DNA of 17,258 nt. Origin: Coriobacteriales bacterium. Lineage in GTDB: Bacteria; Actinomycetota; Coriobacteriia; Coriobacteriales; UBA8131. The stretch covers positions 1 through 17,258 of the forward strand of contig JAITNB010000045.1 in the NCBI GenBank assembly GCA_031290695.1. The letters run 5' to 3'. Made by a program: the position numbers and the translations under genes. This document shows, piece after piece, positions 6,212 through 13,464 of the stretch. How positions within the stretch are numbered: the first letter of the stretch is position 1; the number at the start of each line of letters is the position of its first letter. The notes beneath the pieces were generated by a model that was given only the letters and a program-made list of their open reading frames with translations, was not told the DNA's origin and searched no databases.

Positions 6212-7801
6212 CTAGTGCCGAAAATGCCTATGGCCGGTGAAGACCAATGCTACTCCTGCGGCGTTGGCGGCGTCTATGACCTCCTGGTCGCGGATTGAGC
6301 CGCCGGGCTGGATAACGGCGGTGACACCGGCGGCTATGAGGACTTCCAGCGAGTCGGCGAAGGGCATAAAGGCATCACTCGCGGCGACGGCTCCCTTGGC
6401 CTTGTCCCCTGCCTGCTTGACGGCCAGTTCGGCGGAGTTTACGCGGTTGGGCTGGCCGGCACCGGTACCCGCGGTCGCCTTGCCTTTGGCGATGAGGATG
6501 GCGTTTGACTTGACCGACTTGCAGGCCTTCCAAGCAAAGAGCAGCTCGTCAAGCTCCTGCGCAGTAGGCTGGCGCGTGGTGGGTACCGTAAAGGCCGCGG
6601 GGTCCTCGTTTGCTGTGTCGGGGCCTTGAACGAGCATGCCGCCTTCGACGGAGCGGTAGTCGAGCATACCGCCAGGAGCGTTGATGCCGCCGGTTTTGAG
6701 GATACGGGCGTTGGGCTTCTGCGTAAAGAGCTCAAGCGCGGCCGGTGCGTAGGATGGCGCGATAACCGCCTCGATAAACTGACCATTGGCATAGATGGCC
6801 TCGACAAGGGCGGCGGGCACCTCGCGGTTGAACGCCATAACGCCGCCAAAGGCGCTCACCGTGTCACAGTCGTGGGCTTTTTGATAGGCAACGGCAAGGT
6901 CGCCGTTACTCGCGATGCCGCAGGGCGTAAGATGTTTGACGATGACGCAGGTAGGCTCGCTAAACTCGCGCACGGCACCCCAGGCGGCGTCAAGGTCAAG
7001 GTAGTTGTTGTAACTGAGCTCCTTGCCCTGGAGTTGCTGGGCGTTGGCCAGCTGCCAGGCGGGATTAACGGAGCAGTGCGGGTTCTTGGGTGGGTTATGG
7101 TAGAACGCGGCCTTTTGGTGGGGGTTCTCCCCGTAACGCAGGTCCTGGGCCTTCGTGAGGAAGAGGCGACGGTCGGCAGAAAACGCGTGGGCTCCCGTTT
7201 CGAGCTGCTTGCCCAGCCAGCCATAGATGGCGTTGTCATAGGCGCTTGTGAGCCTAAATACCTCGAGGGCAAGCTGTTTGCGTGTAGCCAGTGTAGTTGC
7301 GCCGGCGTTGGCACGCAACTCCTCTAAAATGCTACTGTAACTAGCAGGATTGGTCACCACGGCAACAGAGGCATGGTTCTTCGCAGCCGAGCGCAGCATC
7401 GAGGGACCGCCTATGTCGATGTTCTCGATGGCCTCCTCGTAGGCAACGCCCTCCTTTGCGACGGTTGCCTCAAAAGCATAGAGGTTGACGACCACCATGT
7501 CGATGAGGCCTATGCCGTGCTCCTCGGCAGCAGCAAGGTGGCTTGCGAGGTCGCGGCGGGCGAGCAGGCCGCCATGTACACGGGGATGCAGGGTCTTAAC
7601 GCGGCCGTCCATCATCTCGGGGAAGCCTGTGAGGTCGTCGATGGGGCGTACGCTGACGCCGGCCTCCTCAAGCGCCTTAGCGGTACCGCCGGTCGAGACG
7701 ATCTCTGCACCAAACTCCGTTGCCAGGGCGCGTGCAAACTCCACCACCCCGGTCTTATCCGTAACGGAGATAAGGACTCGCTTAACCTGTGGGTCTGGCA
7801 T
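6212..7801 (-). CDS. purH: Bifunctional AICAR formyltransferase / IMP cyclohydrolase
   Basis: 529 residues, the same length as classical PurH. The N-terminal MGS-like cyclohydrolase part shows SVTDKTGV (12-19), STGGTAKALEEAG, GRVKTLHPRVHGGLLARR and NIDIGGPSMLRSAAKN. The C-terminal AICAR transformylase part shows LRYGENPHQKAAFY, IVKHLTPCG (active-site Lys-His), SDAFMPFADSLEVLIAAG, QPGGSIRDQEVI and the terminal GHRHFRH. It formylates AICAR using 10-formyl-tetrahydrofolate, then closes the ring to IMP, the last two steps of de novo purine synthesis, in the cytosol. The ATG at 7801 has AAGGAG seven bases upstream. The neighbours are not pur genes. The lipoprotein gene lies 38 bases upstream on the same strand, and no terminator or purine riboswitch fits in that gap. 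Confidence 0.97.
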   Translation of the reverse strand: MPDPQVKRVLISVTDKTGVVEFARALATEFGAEIVSTGGTAKALEEAGVSVRPIDDLTGFPEMMDGRVKTLHPRVHGGLLARRDLASHLAAAEEHGIGLIDMVVVNLYAFEATVAKEGVAYEEAIENIDIGGPSMLRSAAKNHASVAVVTNPASYSSILEELRANAGATTLATRKQLALEVFRLTSAYDNAIYGWLGKQLETGAHAFSADRRLFLTKAQDLRYGENPHQKAAFYHNPPKNPHCSVNPAWQLANAQQLQGKELSYNNYLDLDAAWGAVREFSEPTCVIVKHLTPCGIASNGDLAVAYQKAHDCDTVSAFGGVMAFNREVPAALVEAIYANGQFIEAVIAPSYAPAALELFTQKPNARILKTGGINAPGGMLDYRSVEGGMLVQGPDTANEDPAAFTVPTTRQPTAQELDELLFAWKACKSVKSNAILIAKGKATAGTGAGQPNRVNSAELAVKQAGDKAKGAVAASDAFMPFADSLEVLIAAGVTAVIQPGGSIRDQEVIDAANAAGVALVFTGHRHFRH

Positions 7802-7839
7802 CGTGTGGCTCCTTCGCGCTCACAGGGACGAGGATGCCC

Positions 7840-8889
7840 CTATTGTACCTTTGTGACTGTGGCACGTATTACCTTTAGGTACTCGCCGTCCACTACGGTC
7901 ACGGATGTGTCTTCGTCAAAGGCCCCGTTTGAGATGATGGAGGCGGCGTTTCCCGAAGAGTCGGGGTCGACTTCATAATAGGCCCCCGTGGTGCCGTCGT
8001 CGGTGCTCTTGAGAAGGTACTCTCCGGCGTCGATGTCGACACCAACCTTATACATCCCCTCTTTGTAGGTTCCGTCGCTGTTCTTTATGGTGACCAGGTC
8101 GGCCAGTTTCACCTTGCCCGTCACCGGGTAAGCGGTCGCTACACCAATCCTGATGTACTGCCCTTCTGAGACGGTGACATAGGAATAGGTGTTAAACACG
8201 TCCTGTGCGAGCACACTGCTGGGACTCCCGGATGTGTCAGAGGTTATCTCGTAGTACCCTGTTCCGCTGGCGACAAGGATATACTCACCGGCCAGCAGCT
8301 TATCGCCAACCTCATAGGTGCCTGCCTTGAAGCTGCTGGGCGCGGACTGTTGCGGCTCTTTGTAGGTGATCGACTTGACCACTGCGTCAAACTCGCTTGC
8401 CACAAATGATGTCCCCATTATGGTAAGGGTATCGCCCTGTGTGTTGATGCATACGTACAGGGAGCAGGCCACCTCTTGGCCGTCAACCGTTTGTGTGAGT
8501 GTCCAGCTCCCACGCGTATCGGTATCGGTTGGGTTTTCCTGCTTGAGCGCACCTGTTGAGGTGACCCCCTCGCCTTTGCTCATCGCTGAGTAGAAGGCGT
8601 TAAGGGCAGCGGTGAGGCCTTCGGGCGACTGGTCGCTCACACCGGTGATGCTGTAGGCTGTCATGATTAGATGCGTGCCGTCATTATCGGGATAATAGTA
8701 GTCGTTTACCCCCGTGCTGTCCTTCTCTGTGTCCCACGAAGAGGACACCTTGTAACTGTACGCCCCAGCAGCGAGGGTTTTGTCAAGCGTCACCGCGTTT
8801 CCTGCTCCTCCCCCAGAATTACTGCTCAAGCATCCCACCATCGTCGTCGCCAACATAGCCGCAATCAGTAGTGCCAGTACCTTCTTCAT
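7840..8889 (-). CDS. Lipoprotein with two tandem copies of a beta-rich domain
   Basis: 349 residues. A lipoprotein signal peptide (KK, hydrophobic 4-16, lipobox MVGC with Cys20) and a Ser/Gly-rich linker precede the mature protein. Residues about 35-177 form one domain of unknown function with two Cys (142 and 147). It is followed by two related copies of about 60-65 residues (about 188-250 and 277-342), sharing the plan G-x-Y-x-V-G...AGEY-hL...YYE...SG...V-V-GEYh-h. The copies are diverged, so this is an old duplication. The protein should sit on the outer face of the membrane. The ATG at 8889 has the strong site AAGGAGG. I do not recognise a function; a cell-surface sensor or ligand-binding role is guesswork. 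It may be co-transcribed with purH. Confidence 0.85.
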   Translation of the reverse strand: MKKVLALLIAAMLATTMVGCLSSNSGGGAGNAVTLDKTLAAGAYSYKVSSSWDTEKDSTGVNDYYYPDNDGTHLIMTAYSITGVSDQSPEGLTAALNAFYSAMSKGEGVTSTGALKQENPTDTDTRGSWTLTQTVDGQEVACSLYVCINTQGDTLTIMGTSFVASEFDAVVKSITYKEPQQSAPSSFKAGTYEVGDKLLAGEYILVASGTGYYEITSDTSGSPSSVLAQDVFNTYSYVTVSEGQYIRIGVATAYPVTGKVKLADLVTIKNSDGTYKEGMYKVGVDIDAGEYLLKSTDDGTTGAYYEVDPDSSGNAASIISNGAFDEDTSVTVVDGEYLKVIRATVTKVQ

Positions 8890-9214
8890 GTTGCCCTCCT
8901 TGAATCTTTTGCCTACGTACCTTGCATGGTTCTTTCTTGCTTACCGTTGCGCGATCCCCTGTAAACAACCAGAATAACACGGTTGTAACTATACCCCAAA
9001 GACTCCCTTTTTTGGTCTGCGGAGAAGTACTGAGCGTCGAAAGCCCCCGAGCTGTCCCGCGACATACGTGTTACCCATAAAGGATAGCACTAACACAAAC
9101 TCGTTGCATTGGTCGCAGACAACAAAATGATTGTTTTGTCCGATAGTTGTTACTGGTCGCAGGGGTTGTGTCTCCTGGGCCCTGTGGAGCAGCTGCCCCG
9201 GAGCGCGCATCCGT
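8890..9214 (-). other. 325-base gap without an assigned gene
   Basis: The right end of the gap follows the DUF364 gene stop and the left end holds the lipoprotein promoter. On the minus strand one frame stays open across 9214-8989 (75 codons), reading for example NHFVVCDQCNEFVLVLSF, but without a usable start codon or ribosome site, so I do not call a gene. An inverted repeat, GACAA...TTGTC (9118-9140, with ACAAAA/TTTTGT inside), forms a small hairpin without a T tract. A GC-rich stretch at 9155-9205 can also fold. Either could terminate DUF364 transcription. Confidence 0.4.
8965..8999 (-). promoter_or_regulatory. Probable promoter of the lipoprotein(-purH) unit with an inverted repeat around the -10
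   Basis: On the minus strand, TTGGGG (8994-8999), 17 bases, TATTCT (8971-8976). The -10 is flanked by an inverted repeat, ACAACC (8965-8970) and GGTTGT (8981-8986), suggesting an operator. The expected leader is about 75 bases. Confidence 0.35.
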
Positions 9215-10129
9215 CTAATTGCTCTGCTCGATGCTGAACATCCGCAGGGCGCCCTTAAAGCGTGATCCCTGCTTGACGGCTGTCTTGGCCAGCTCGATAT
9301 CCTCGACCACCCGTCCGGCCAGCACATCAACCCCCCATTTGAACAAGAAGTCGCTGGCGATAACACTGGGGCCGAGCATTACCACCGTAGCATTCTTTGA
9401 CAGGTCAAGGACGCGCGGCGCGGTCTTGTTTATCACGGTTACGCCGGTGGTGAAGACAAAGTCCTGCTTGGGCAGGAGATACTCACAGGCGGGGTCGGGG
9501 GTGTCGGCGGGGTCGGAGCAGTTGCGCTCCAATACCGTGAGCTTACAGATGTCTACCATGTCATGAACATCGGGGAAGTGCCCGATAACCGTGACGGATT
9601 TGTTGGTGTAACGCTCGCGCAGGAACATGAAGGGGTTCATCAGGTTTCCAGGTTTTGCTGCTGCTCCAGCGTCCCCCTCGGTGTTGTTTCCAAGATTTTT
9701 TGTATCGGAGCGAATATCCATAGTCGATTCCTGCTTGCCAATCGGTCCCAGCTTACCGCCCAGAGCCAGCACATGCTCGCTGGTGCTGTACCAGGCGTTA
9801 AGGGCGGCGACACCAATAGAGGCCTCGCGCCAGTTCCAGGACTTGGCCAGCTCGGCCACGTTACGCAACGGCAGCCCATCCACACGACCGCTGTAGCGGG
9901 CTCGGCTGCCACCGGTCAAGGTATAGCTCAAACCCATGCCAGACTCTGCCTGCACATAGGTCCAGCCGCTGCCAACGCAACAGTCCACCACCAGCACGTC
10001 CTCGGGAATCTGCCCGATAAGATGGTTGTAGAACTTCCAGGGCAGGTCGTGGTCGTAGGTGTCGGGCATGACTATCGGGCCTTCTGCCACGCCCTTGCCG
10101 CAACAACTGCCATCAGCGCAGGTATTCAT
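9215..10129 (-). CDS. DUF4213/DUF364 putative heavy-metal-chelation protein
   Basis: 304 residues from ATG 10129, chosen because AGAGGAAG stands just upstream; an in-frame TTG at 10156 would add nine residues. The N-terminal part (PWKFYNHLIGQIP ... GLPLRNVAELAKSWNWREASIGVAALNAWYS) matches DUF4213. The C-terminal part (VTVIGHFPDVHDM, VLERN, FVFTTGVTVINKTAPRVLDL, VVMLGPSVIASDFLFKWGVDVLAG) matches the Rossmann-like DUF364 domain. Structures of this family suggested metal or cofactor binding, but no reaction is established. Before the domain lies a cluster of three Cys within seven residues (CADGSCC), and further Cys occur in VVDCCVGSG. Both fit a metal-linked role (inference). Possibly single-gene; it is separated from the ECF operon upstream by a strong terminator. 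Confidence 0.82.
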   Translation of the reverse strand: MNTCADGSCCGKGVAEGPIVMPDTYDHDLPWKFYNHLIGQIPEDVLVVDCCVGSGWTYVQAESGMGLSYTLTGGSRARYSGRVDGLPLRNVAELAKSWNWREASIGVAALNAWYSTSEHVLALGGKLGPIGKQESTMDIRSDTKNLGNNTEGDAGAAAKPGNLMNPFMFLRERYTNKSVTVIGHFPDVHDMVDICKLTVLERNCSDPADTPDPACEYLLPKQDFVFTTGVTVINKTAPRVLDLSKNATVVMLGPSVIASDFLFKWGVDVLAGRVVEDIELAKTAVKQGSRFKGALRMFSIEQSN

Positions 10130-10190
10130 TGCTTCCTCTCTTTCTGCCAAGACCAATGTTGCATGATTGTACTCCTACCCTAACATCGAT

Positions 10191-10210
10191 GAAACCTCTC
10201 TTTTGGTTTC
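10191..10210. other. Small hairpin between the ECF operon and the DUF364 gene
   Basis: GAAACC (10191-10196), 8-base loop, GGTTTC (10205-10210). It lies 60-80 bases upstream of the DUF364 start and could be in its leader, or act as a backup to the T-tract terminator beside it. Confidence 0.3.
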
Positions 10211-10216
10211 GTGGCT

Positions 10217-10240
10217 AAAAAGAAAGCAGGGAACCCCGCT
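10217..10240 (-). terminator. Intrinsic terminator of the ECF operon
   Basis: On the minus strand AGCGGG pairs with CCC(T)GCT around the loop GTT (10225-10240, one bulge), directly followed by TTCTTTTT (down to 10217). This GC stem plus T tract is the clearest intrinsic terminator in the window. It begins 18 bases after the stop of the small ORF at 10259, which supports that ORF being the last gene of the operon. Confidence 0.75.
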
Positions 10241-10258
10241 GCGCCATAATGGCCGACG

Positions 10259-10501
10259 CTAGTCCACGGTGCCGTAGATGAGGCCCCAGCCGTGGCCGGT
10301 GAGGGCTGAGTTGAATTGGTTACAGAGGCGTTGGCGGGTGTAGGTGCCGGGGGGCAGGAGGTCGACGATCTCTTGCAGGTCGGCGATAAGGTCGAAGCTC
10401 TGTGCCGTGAGCAGGACGTCGAGGCGGGCGACCCGCTTCTTGTCCCGGTACAGGGCCTCGACCAGGCGCTGGAGGGTGCCAAACTCCTCTGACTGCTGTA
10501 T
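10259..10501 (-). CDS. Small conserved-looking protein at the end of the ECF operon, no canonical start codon
   Basis: About 80 residues if translation begins at the ATA at 10501. The frame has no ATG, GTG or TTG between the EcfT stop and its body. The product begins IQQSEEFGTLQRLVEAL and ends LTGHGWGLIYGTVD; it is soluble, rich in charged helices (RDKKRVARLDVLL) and has a LPPGTYTRQRL motif that looks protein-like. It overlaps the EcfT end by a few bases in the -1 frame, sits next to a G5 run, and is followed 18 bases later by the operon terminator. Options are a rare ATA or CTG start, frameshifting or an assembly indel at the G run, or a gene whose start has been lost. I do not recognise a function. 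Confidence 0.5.
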   Translation of the reverse strand: MQQSEEFGTLQRLVEALYRDKKRVARLDVLLTAQSFDLIADLQEIVDLLPPGTYTRQRLCNQFNSALTGHGWGLIYGTVD

Positions 10502-10503
10502 CG

Positions 10504-11361
10504 CTATAGCACGACCCCCAGGGCTATGAACAGGACGGTGCCAACTATGCCGATAACCGCATCGCTGGGATGGAGGGTGGTTGTCTTGAGGCGGGTGCGG
10601 CCCTTGCCCTGATAGCAGCGGGACTCCATCGCGGCGGCAAGGCCGTCGGCGCGGCGAAAGAGGCTGACAAACAGCGGGATCATCACAGGGACCCACGCCT
10701 TGACGCGCCTGATGAGGCCGCCCTCGCTAAAGCGGGCGCCCCGCGCGCTCTGGGCGACCATGATCTTCTCCGCTTCCTCGGCGGTGAGGGGGATGAAGCG
10801 CAGGGCTATCGTGAACATCGTGGCGATGTCCTCGACCGGGACCTTGAACGTGCGCAGGGGGCGCAGCAGCGAGGCGATGGCGTCGGTAAGGGAGACGATG
10901 GAGCTGGTGAAGGTGAGCAGCGAGGTCACGCTCACGAGCAGGGTGATACGCAGCGCAAAGTAGAGGCCCCGCATAAAGCCGGCGGGCGAGAGGCCAAAGC
11001 TGCCGATAAGGGCGATGCTCGTGGGCAGTTGGATGAAGTCCTCCACGGCGCTTGAGGCGTCGATGGCATCGGTGGCAGCCTCGGGCGGTGCGGCCGCGAA
11101 GGTGAACATGTTGATGAGCACGGTGAAGGCGAGGATGAACAGCACGGGCTTGAGGCCGCGTGCCGCCAGGCGCAGCGGGATGTTCGCGTTGCGGTAGGCC
11201 GAGAAGAGCGCGACGGCACAGAGCAGCAGGCCCACCCAACGGGAGGCCACAAAGAGCGCGAACACATAGGCCACGACAAGCAGCAGCTTCATACGCACGT
11301 CGAGCTGGTGTACGGCACTGTTACCAGGCACGTACTGGCCAAAGGGGACCGCCAGTGCCAC
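10504..11361 (-). CDS. ecfT: ECF transporter transmembrane component EcfT
   Basis: 285 residues with at least five hydrophobic segments (about 26-55, 72-90, 115-150, 225-236 and 267-284). The two coupling-helix motifs that dock EcfT onto the ATPases are present: QSARGAR (204-210), and ESRCYQG (246-252), where the usual A-R-G reads S-R-C. The conserved TIALRFIPLTAEEAEKI stretch (184-200) is typical. It links the two ATPases to substrate-binding S components in the membrane to import vitamins or metal ions. The start is GTG 11361. The Shine-Dalgarno-like G run GAGGGGGG overlaps the end of the upstream ATPase gene, so translation is coupled; the genes are only 3 bases apart. Confidence 0.92.
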   Translation of the reverse strand: MALAVPFGQYVPGNSAVHQLDVRMKLLLVVAYVFALFVASRWVGLLLCAVALFSAYRNANIPLRLAARGLKPVLFILAFTVLINMFTFAAAPPEAATDAIDASSAVEDFIQLPTSIALIGSFGLSPAGFMRGLYFALRITLLVSVTSLLTFTSSIVSLTDAIASLLRPLRTFKVPVEDIATMFTIALRFIPLTAEEAEKIMVAQSARGARFSEGGLIRRVKAWVPVMIPLFVSLFRRADGLAAAMESRCYQGKGRTRLKTTTLHPSDAVIGIVGTVLFIALGVVL

Positions 11362-11364
11362 GGG

Positions 11365-12423
11365 TCACCCCCCCTCGATCGTTGGAATATGGCGCAGGGG
11401 ACCGGGAGAGTCAAAGGTGCGGCGGCGCCTTCTGGTAGCGTCTGGCTGTGAGGAAGCAGCAGGGTCGTCCCCTTGCGCCCCCTGGGTGTGCGTATGGGTG
11501 TGCCGCTCGCCGCATCCCTCGACAGGGTGGCCGGCAAGGGCCCAGGCAGCGACGCGCTGCGGGTCATAGCTGTAGGTGCCGGGCATGGCGCCCAGATGTT
11601 GCTGGAGCGCGATGAGCGGCGGCACTGGAAAGCCCACGCGCTTGAGGGGGCGCGGGTTGGCGATAAGCTCGTGTGCGGCGCCCAGCCAGGCTATGCGCCC
11701 CTTCTCAAGGACGAGCACGCGCTGCGCCCGAGGCAGGAAGCTGTCGATGTCATGGGACACCACCACAACGCCCACGCCCTGGGCAACCAGACGCTCGATG
11801 AGGGCATGTACGAAGGCACGCCCCGCGTCGTCAAGGCCGGCCGTGGGCTCGTCGAACAGCATGAAGAGCGGCTGCATCGCCAGTATGCCGGCAATGGCGA
11901 CCCTGCGCGCCTCACCGCCACTGAGCGTGAAGGGCGAACGGGCGCGAAAGCCTTCGAAGTCGAGGCCCACTGCGGCCAAGGCGTCACGCACAACCGCCTC
12001 CTGCTCCTCGGGCGACGGGGCAAGCCCCAGGTTCATCGGGCCAAAGGCCACGTCCTCAAACACCGTCTGCGCAAAGAGCTGTGCCTCGGGGTCCTGGAAC
12101 ACGAGGCCTGCGGCACCGGGCTCGATGGGCGCACTGTTGGCCCCCAGGGACACCAGTGACGCCCCTTTGGGACGGGCGGAGCCCCATGCCTGATCCACAG
12201 CAAACGGCGTGTCCCTCGCAAGCCCTGCGCTGCCGCTCGTAGGTATCACCAGGCCTGCCATGATACGCAACAGCGTTGATTTGCCCGAGCCGGTATGTCC
12301 CATGACAAAGGTGTAGGAGCCGGGCGCCACCTCGAGGCTGATGTCGGCAAGGGCCTCGTGCTCGAAGGAGGTGCCCTCGTCGTAGGCAAAGCAAGCGTGG
12401 GAGAGGGTGAGGACCGCGGTCAT
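11365..12423 (-). CDS. ecfA2: ECF transporter ATPase (second), with an insertion and a His/Arg-rich tail
   Basis: 352 residues against roughly 280 for typical ECF ATPases. Walker A GHTGSGKS (42-49), Q-loop VFQDPEAQLF (Q110), signature LSGGE (167-171), Walker B LFMLFDEP (D191, E192) and switch His in VSHD (H224) are all intact, so it should hydrolyse ATP. Extra length comes from about 30 residues between Walker A and the Q-loop (about 70-105) and from a C-terminal tail of about 45 residues (307-352) containing HTHTHT and five successive Arg. The tail looks disordered; the His run could bind metal (inference). The ATG overlaps the stop of the first ATPase by 4 bases. The gene ends in a run of seven G that also serves as the ribosome site of ecfT. 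Confidence 0.92.
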   Translation of the reverse strand: MTAVLTLSHACFAYDEGTSFEHEALADISLEVAPGSYTFVMGHTGSGKSTLLRIMAGLVIPTSGSAGLARDTPFAVDQAWGSARPKGASLVSLGANSAPIEPGAAGLVFQDPEAQLFAQTVFEDVAFGPMNLGLAPSPEEQEAVVRDALAAVGLDFEGFRARSPFTLSGGEARRVAIAGILAMQPLFMLFDEPTAGLDDAGRAFVHALIERLVAQGVGVVVVSHDIDSFLPRAQRVLVLEKGRIAWLGAAHELIANPRPLKRVGFPVPPLIALQQHLGAMPGTYSYDPQRVAAWALAGHPVEGCGERHTHTHTQGAQGDDPAASSQPDATRRRRRTFDSPGPLRHIPTIEGG

Positions 12424-13256
12424 GGGGCCGCCTTGCCCTTCTCCCAGGCCAAAACGGCCTTGGTGAGGGCGTTGGGGGAGGTGCGCTTGGGGGGCAGGGG
12501 GACGCCGCCATGGGCGAGGTGCGTGGCGAGGGCAAGCATGGGGGTGGGCGTGAGGCCAAGGCCGCGCAGCATAATCTCGCTGTTGAAGAGCTGCTCGGGG
12601 GTGCCGGCAAACTCGAGCCGGCCTTCTGCGAGCACCAGTACCTCGTTGGCCTCGACGGCGTCCTCGATGTCATGGGTGATGTGCAGGATGCCATGCCCCA
12701 GGCTGTGGAGGCGCCTGAGCACGGCGAGCACCTCGGCGCGCCCGGCGGCGTCGAGCATGGAGGTTGGCTCGTCGAGCACCAGGTAGTGGGGGTTCATCGC
12801 GAGCACGCCCGCGAGTGCCAAGCGCTGCTTCTCGCCGCCGCTCAACGTGTTGGGGTCACGCTGCTCAAAGCCCTCAAGGCCGGTGAGCTTGAGCGCACCC
12901 TCGACGCGGTTGGCAATGTCGGCGCGCCCAAGCCCAAGGTTCTCGGGGCCAAATGCCACCTCGTCTAAGACCGTAGTGCTCACAATCTGCGAGTCGGGGT
13001 CCTGTACGACCACGCCCACGCGCGTGCGCAGGTCGCGGATAGTCTCTCGATGGGCGGTAGAGAGGCCATCTACTAAGACCTCGCCCTTATCTGCAAGCAA
13101 GAGGCCGTTGGCGAGGCGGGCCAGGGTTGATTTGCCGGAGCCGTTGGCGCCCAGCAGCACCACGCGACGGCCGAGGGCGACCGAGAAGCTCACGCTGTCA
13201 AGCGCGGGCAGGGGCCGCTCGGGATAGTGGTACGTGACCTGGTCAAAGGCGAGCAT
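12420..13256 (-). CDS. ecfA1: ECF transporter ATPase (first)
   Basis: 278 residues from ATG 13256; an in-frame TTG at 13265 adds three and is a less likely start. Numbered from the TTG, Walker A is GANGSGKS (39-46), Q-loop VVQDPDSQI (Q88), signature LSGGE (141-145), Walker B YLVLDEP (D165, E166) and switch His ITHD (H198). The FGPENLGL motif after the Q-loop is typical of cobalt/ECF-type ATPases. It pairs with the next gene product to form the ATPase dimer that drives EcfT. It is the first gene of the operon; no S-component gene is nearby, as expected for a shared (group II) module whose S components lie elsewhere. Confidence 0.93.
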   Translation of the reverse strand: MLAFDQVTYHYPERPLPALDSVSFSVALGRRVVLLGANGSGKSTLARLANGLLLADKGEVLVDGLSTAHRETIRDLRTRVGVVVQDPDSQIVSTTVLDEVAFGPENLGLGRADIANRVEGALKLTGLEGFEQRDPNTLSGGEKQRLALAGVLAMNPHYLVLDEPTSMLDAAGRAEVLAVLRRLHSLGHGILHITHDIEDAVEANEVLVLAEGRLEFAGTPEQLFNSEIMLRGLGLTPTPMLALATHLAHGGVPLPPKRTSPNALTKAVLAWEKGKAAP

Positions 13257-13464
13257 AGGTAACAACCTGTCTATAAAGTGCCTGCTTTGGGGGCAGAAGC
13301 GGGGGTTTGCTGGTAAAGTATAGCGTATTCATTATAGCGAAACCTCTGCGTTATCCTGCGGTCACGTTTCCGTTTGGTTTTCTGGCACCGTTGAGGCTGA
13401 CGTTTCGCGGGCGGCTCGCCGGGAGGGTGGGCATAAAACTACAGGAAGGGTGGAGAAGCGCGCG
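13257..13464. promoter_or_regulatory. Divergent promoter region between the ECF operon and the antiporter
   Basis: On the minus strand TATAAT (13331-13336) and TATACT (13317-13322) are good -10 candidates for the ECF operon, without clear -35 elements. TATAGCG occurs twice (13319-13325 and 13333-13339), 14 bases apart, around these sites, so a regulator may bind there. A small hairpin GGCG/CGCC (13410-13420) lies nearer the antiporter. Confidence 0.35.

Noticed and set aside
7802..7839. Purine riboswitch in front of purH
   Set aside because: Only 38 bases separate the genes, too short for an aptamer plus expression platform.
6626..7978. Plus-strand open frames opposite purH
   Set aside because: Antisense to an unmistakable purH with standard length and motifs.
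10502..10696. Upstream extension of the small ORF (a 145-codon frame in total)
   Set aside because: The upstream part overlaps ecfT in another frame and reads as Pro/Arg/His-rich nonsense; only the part after about 10501 looks like protein.
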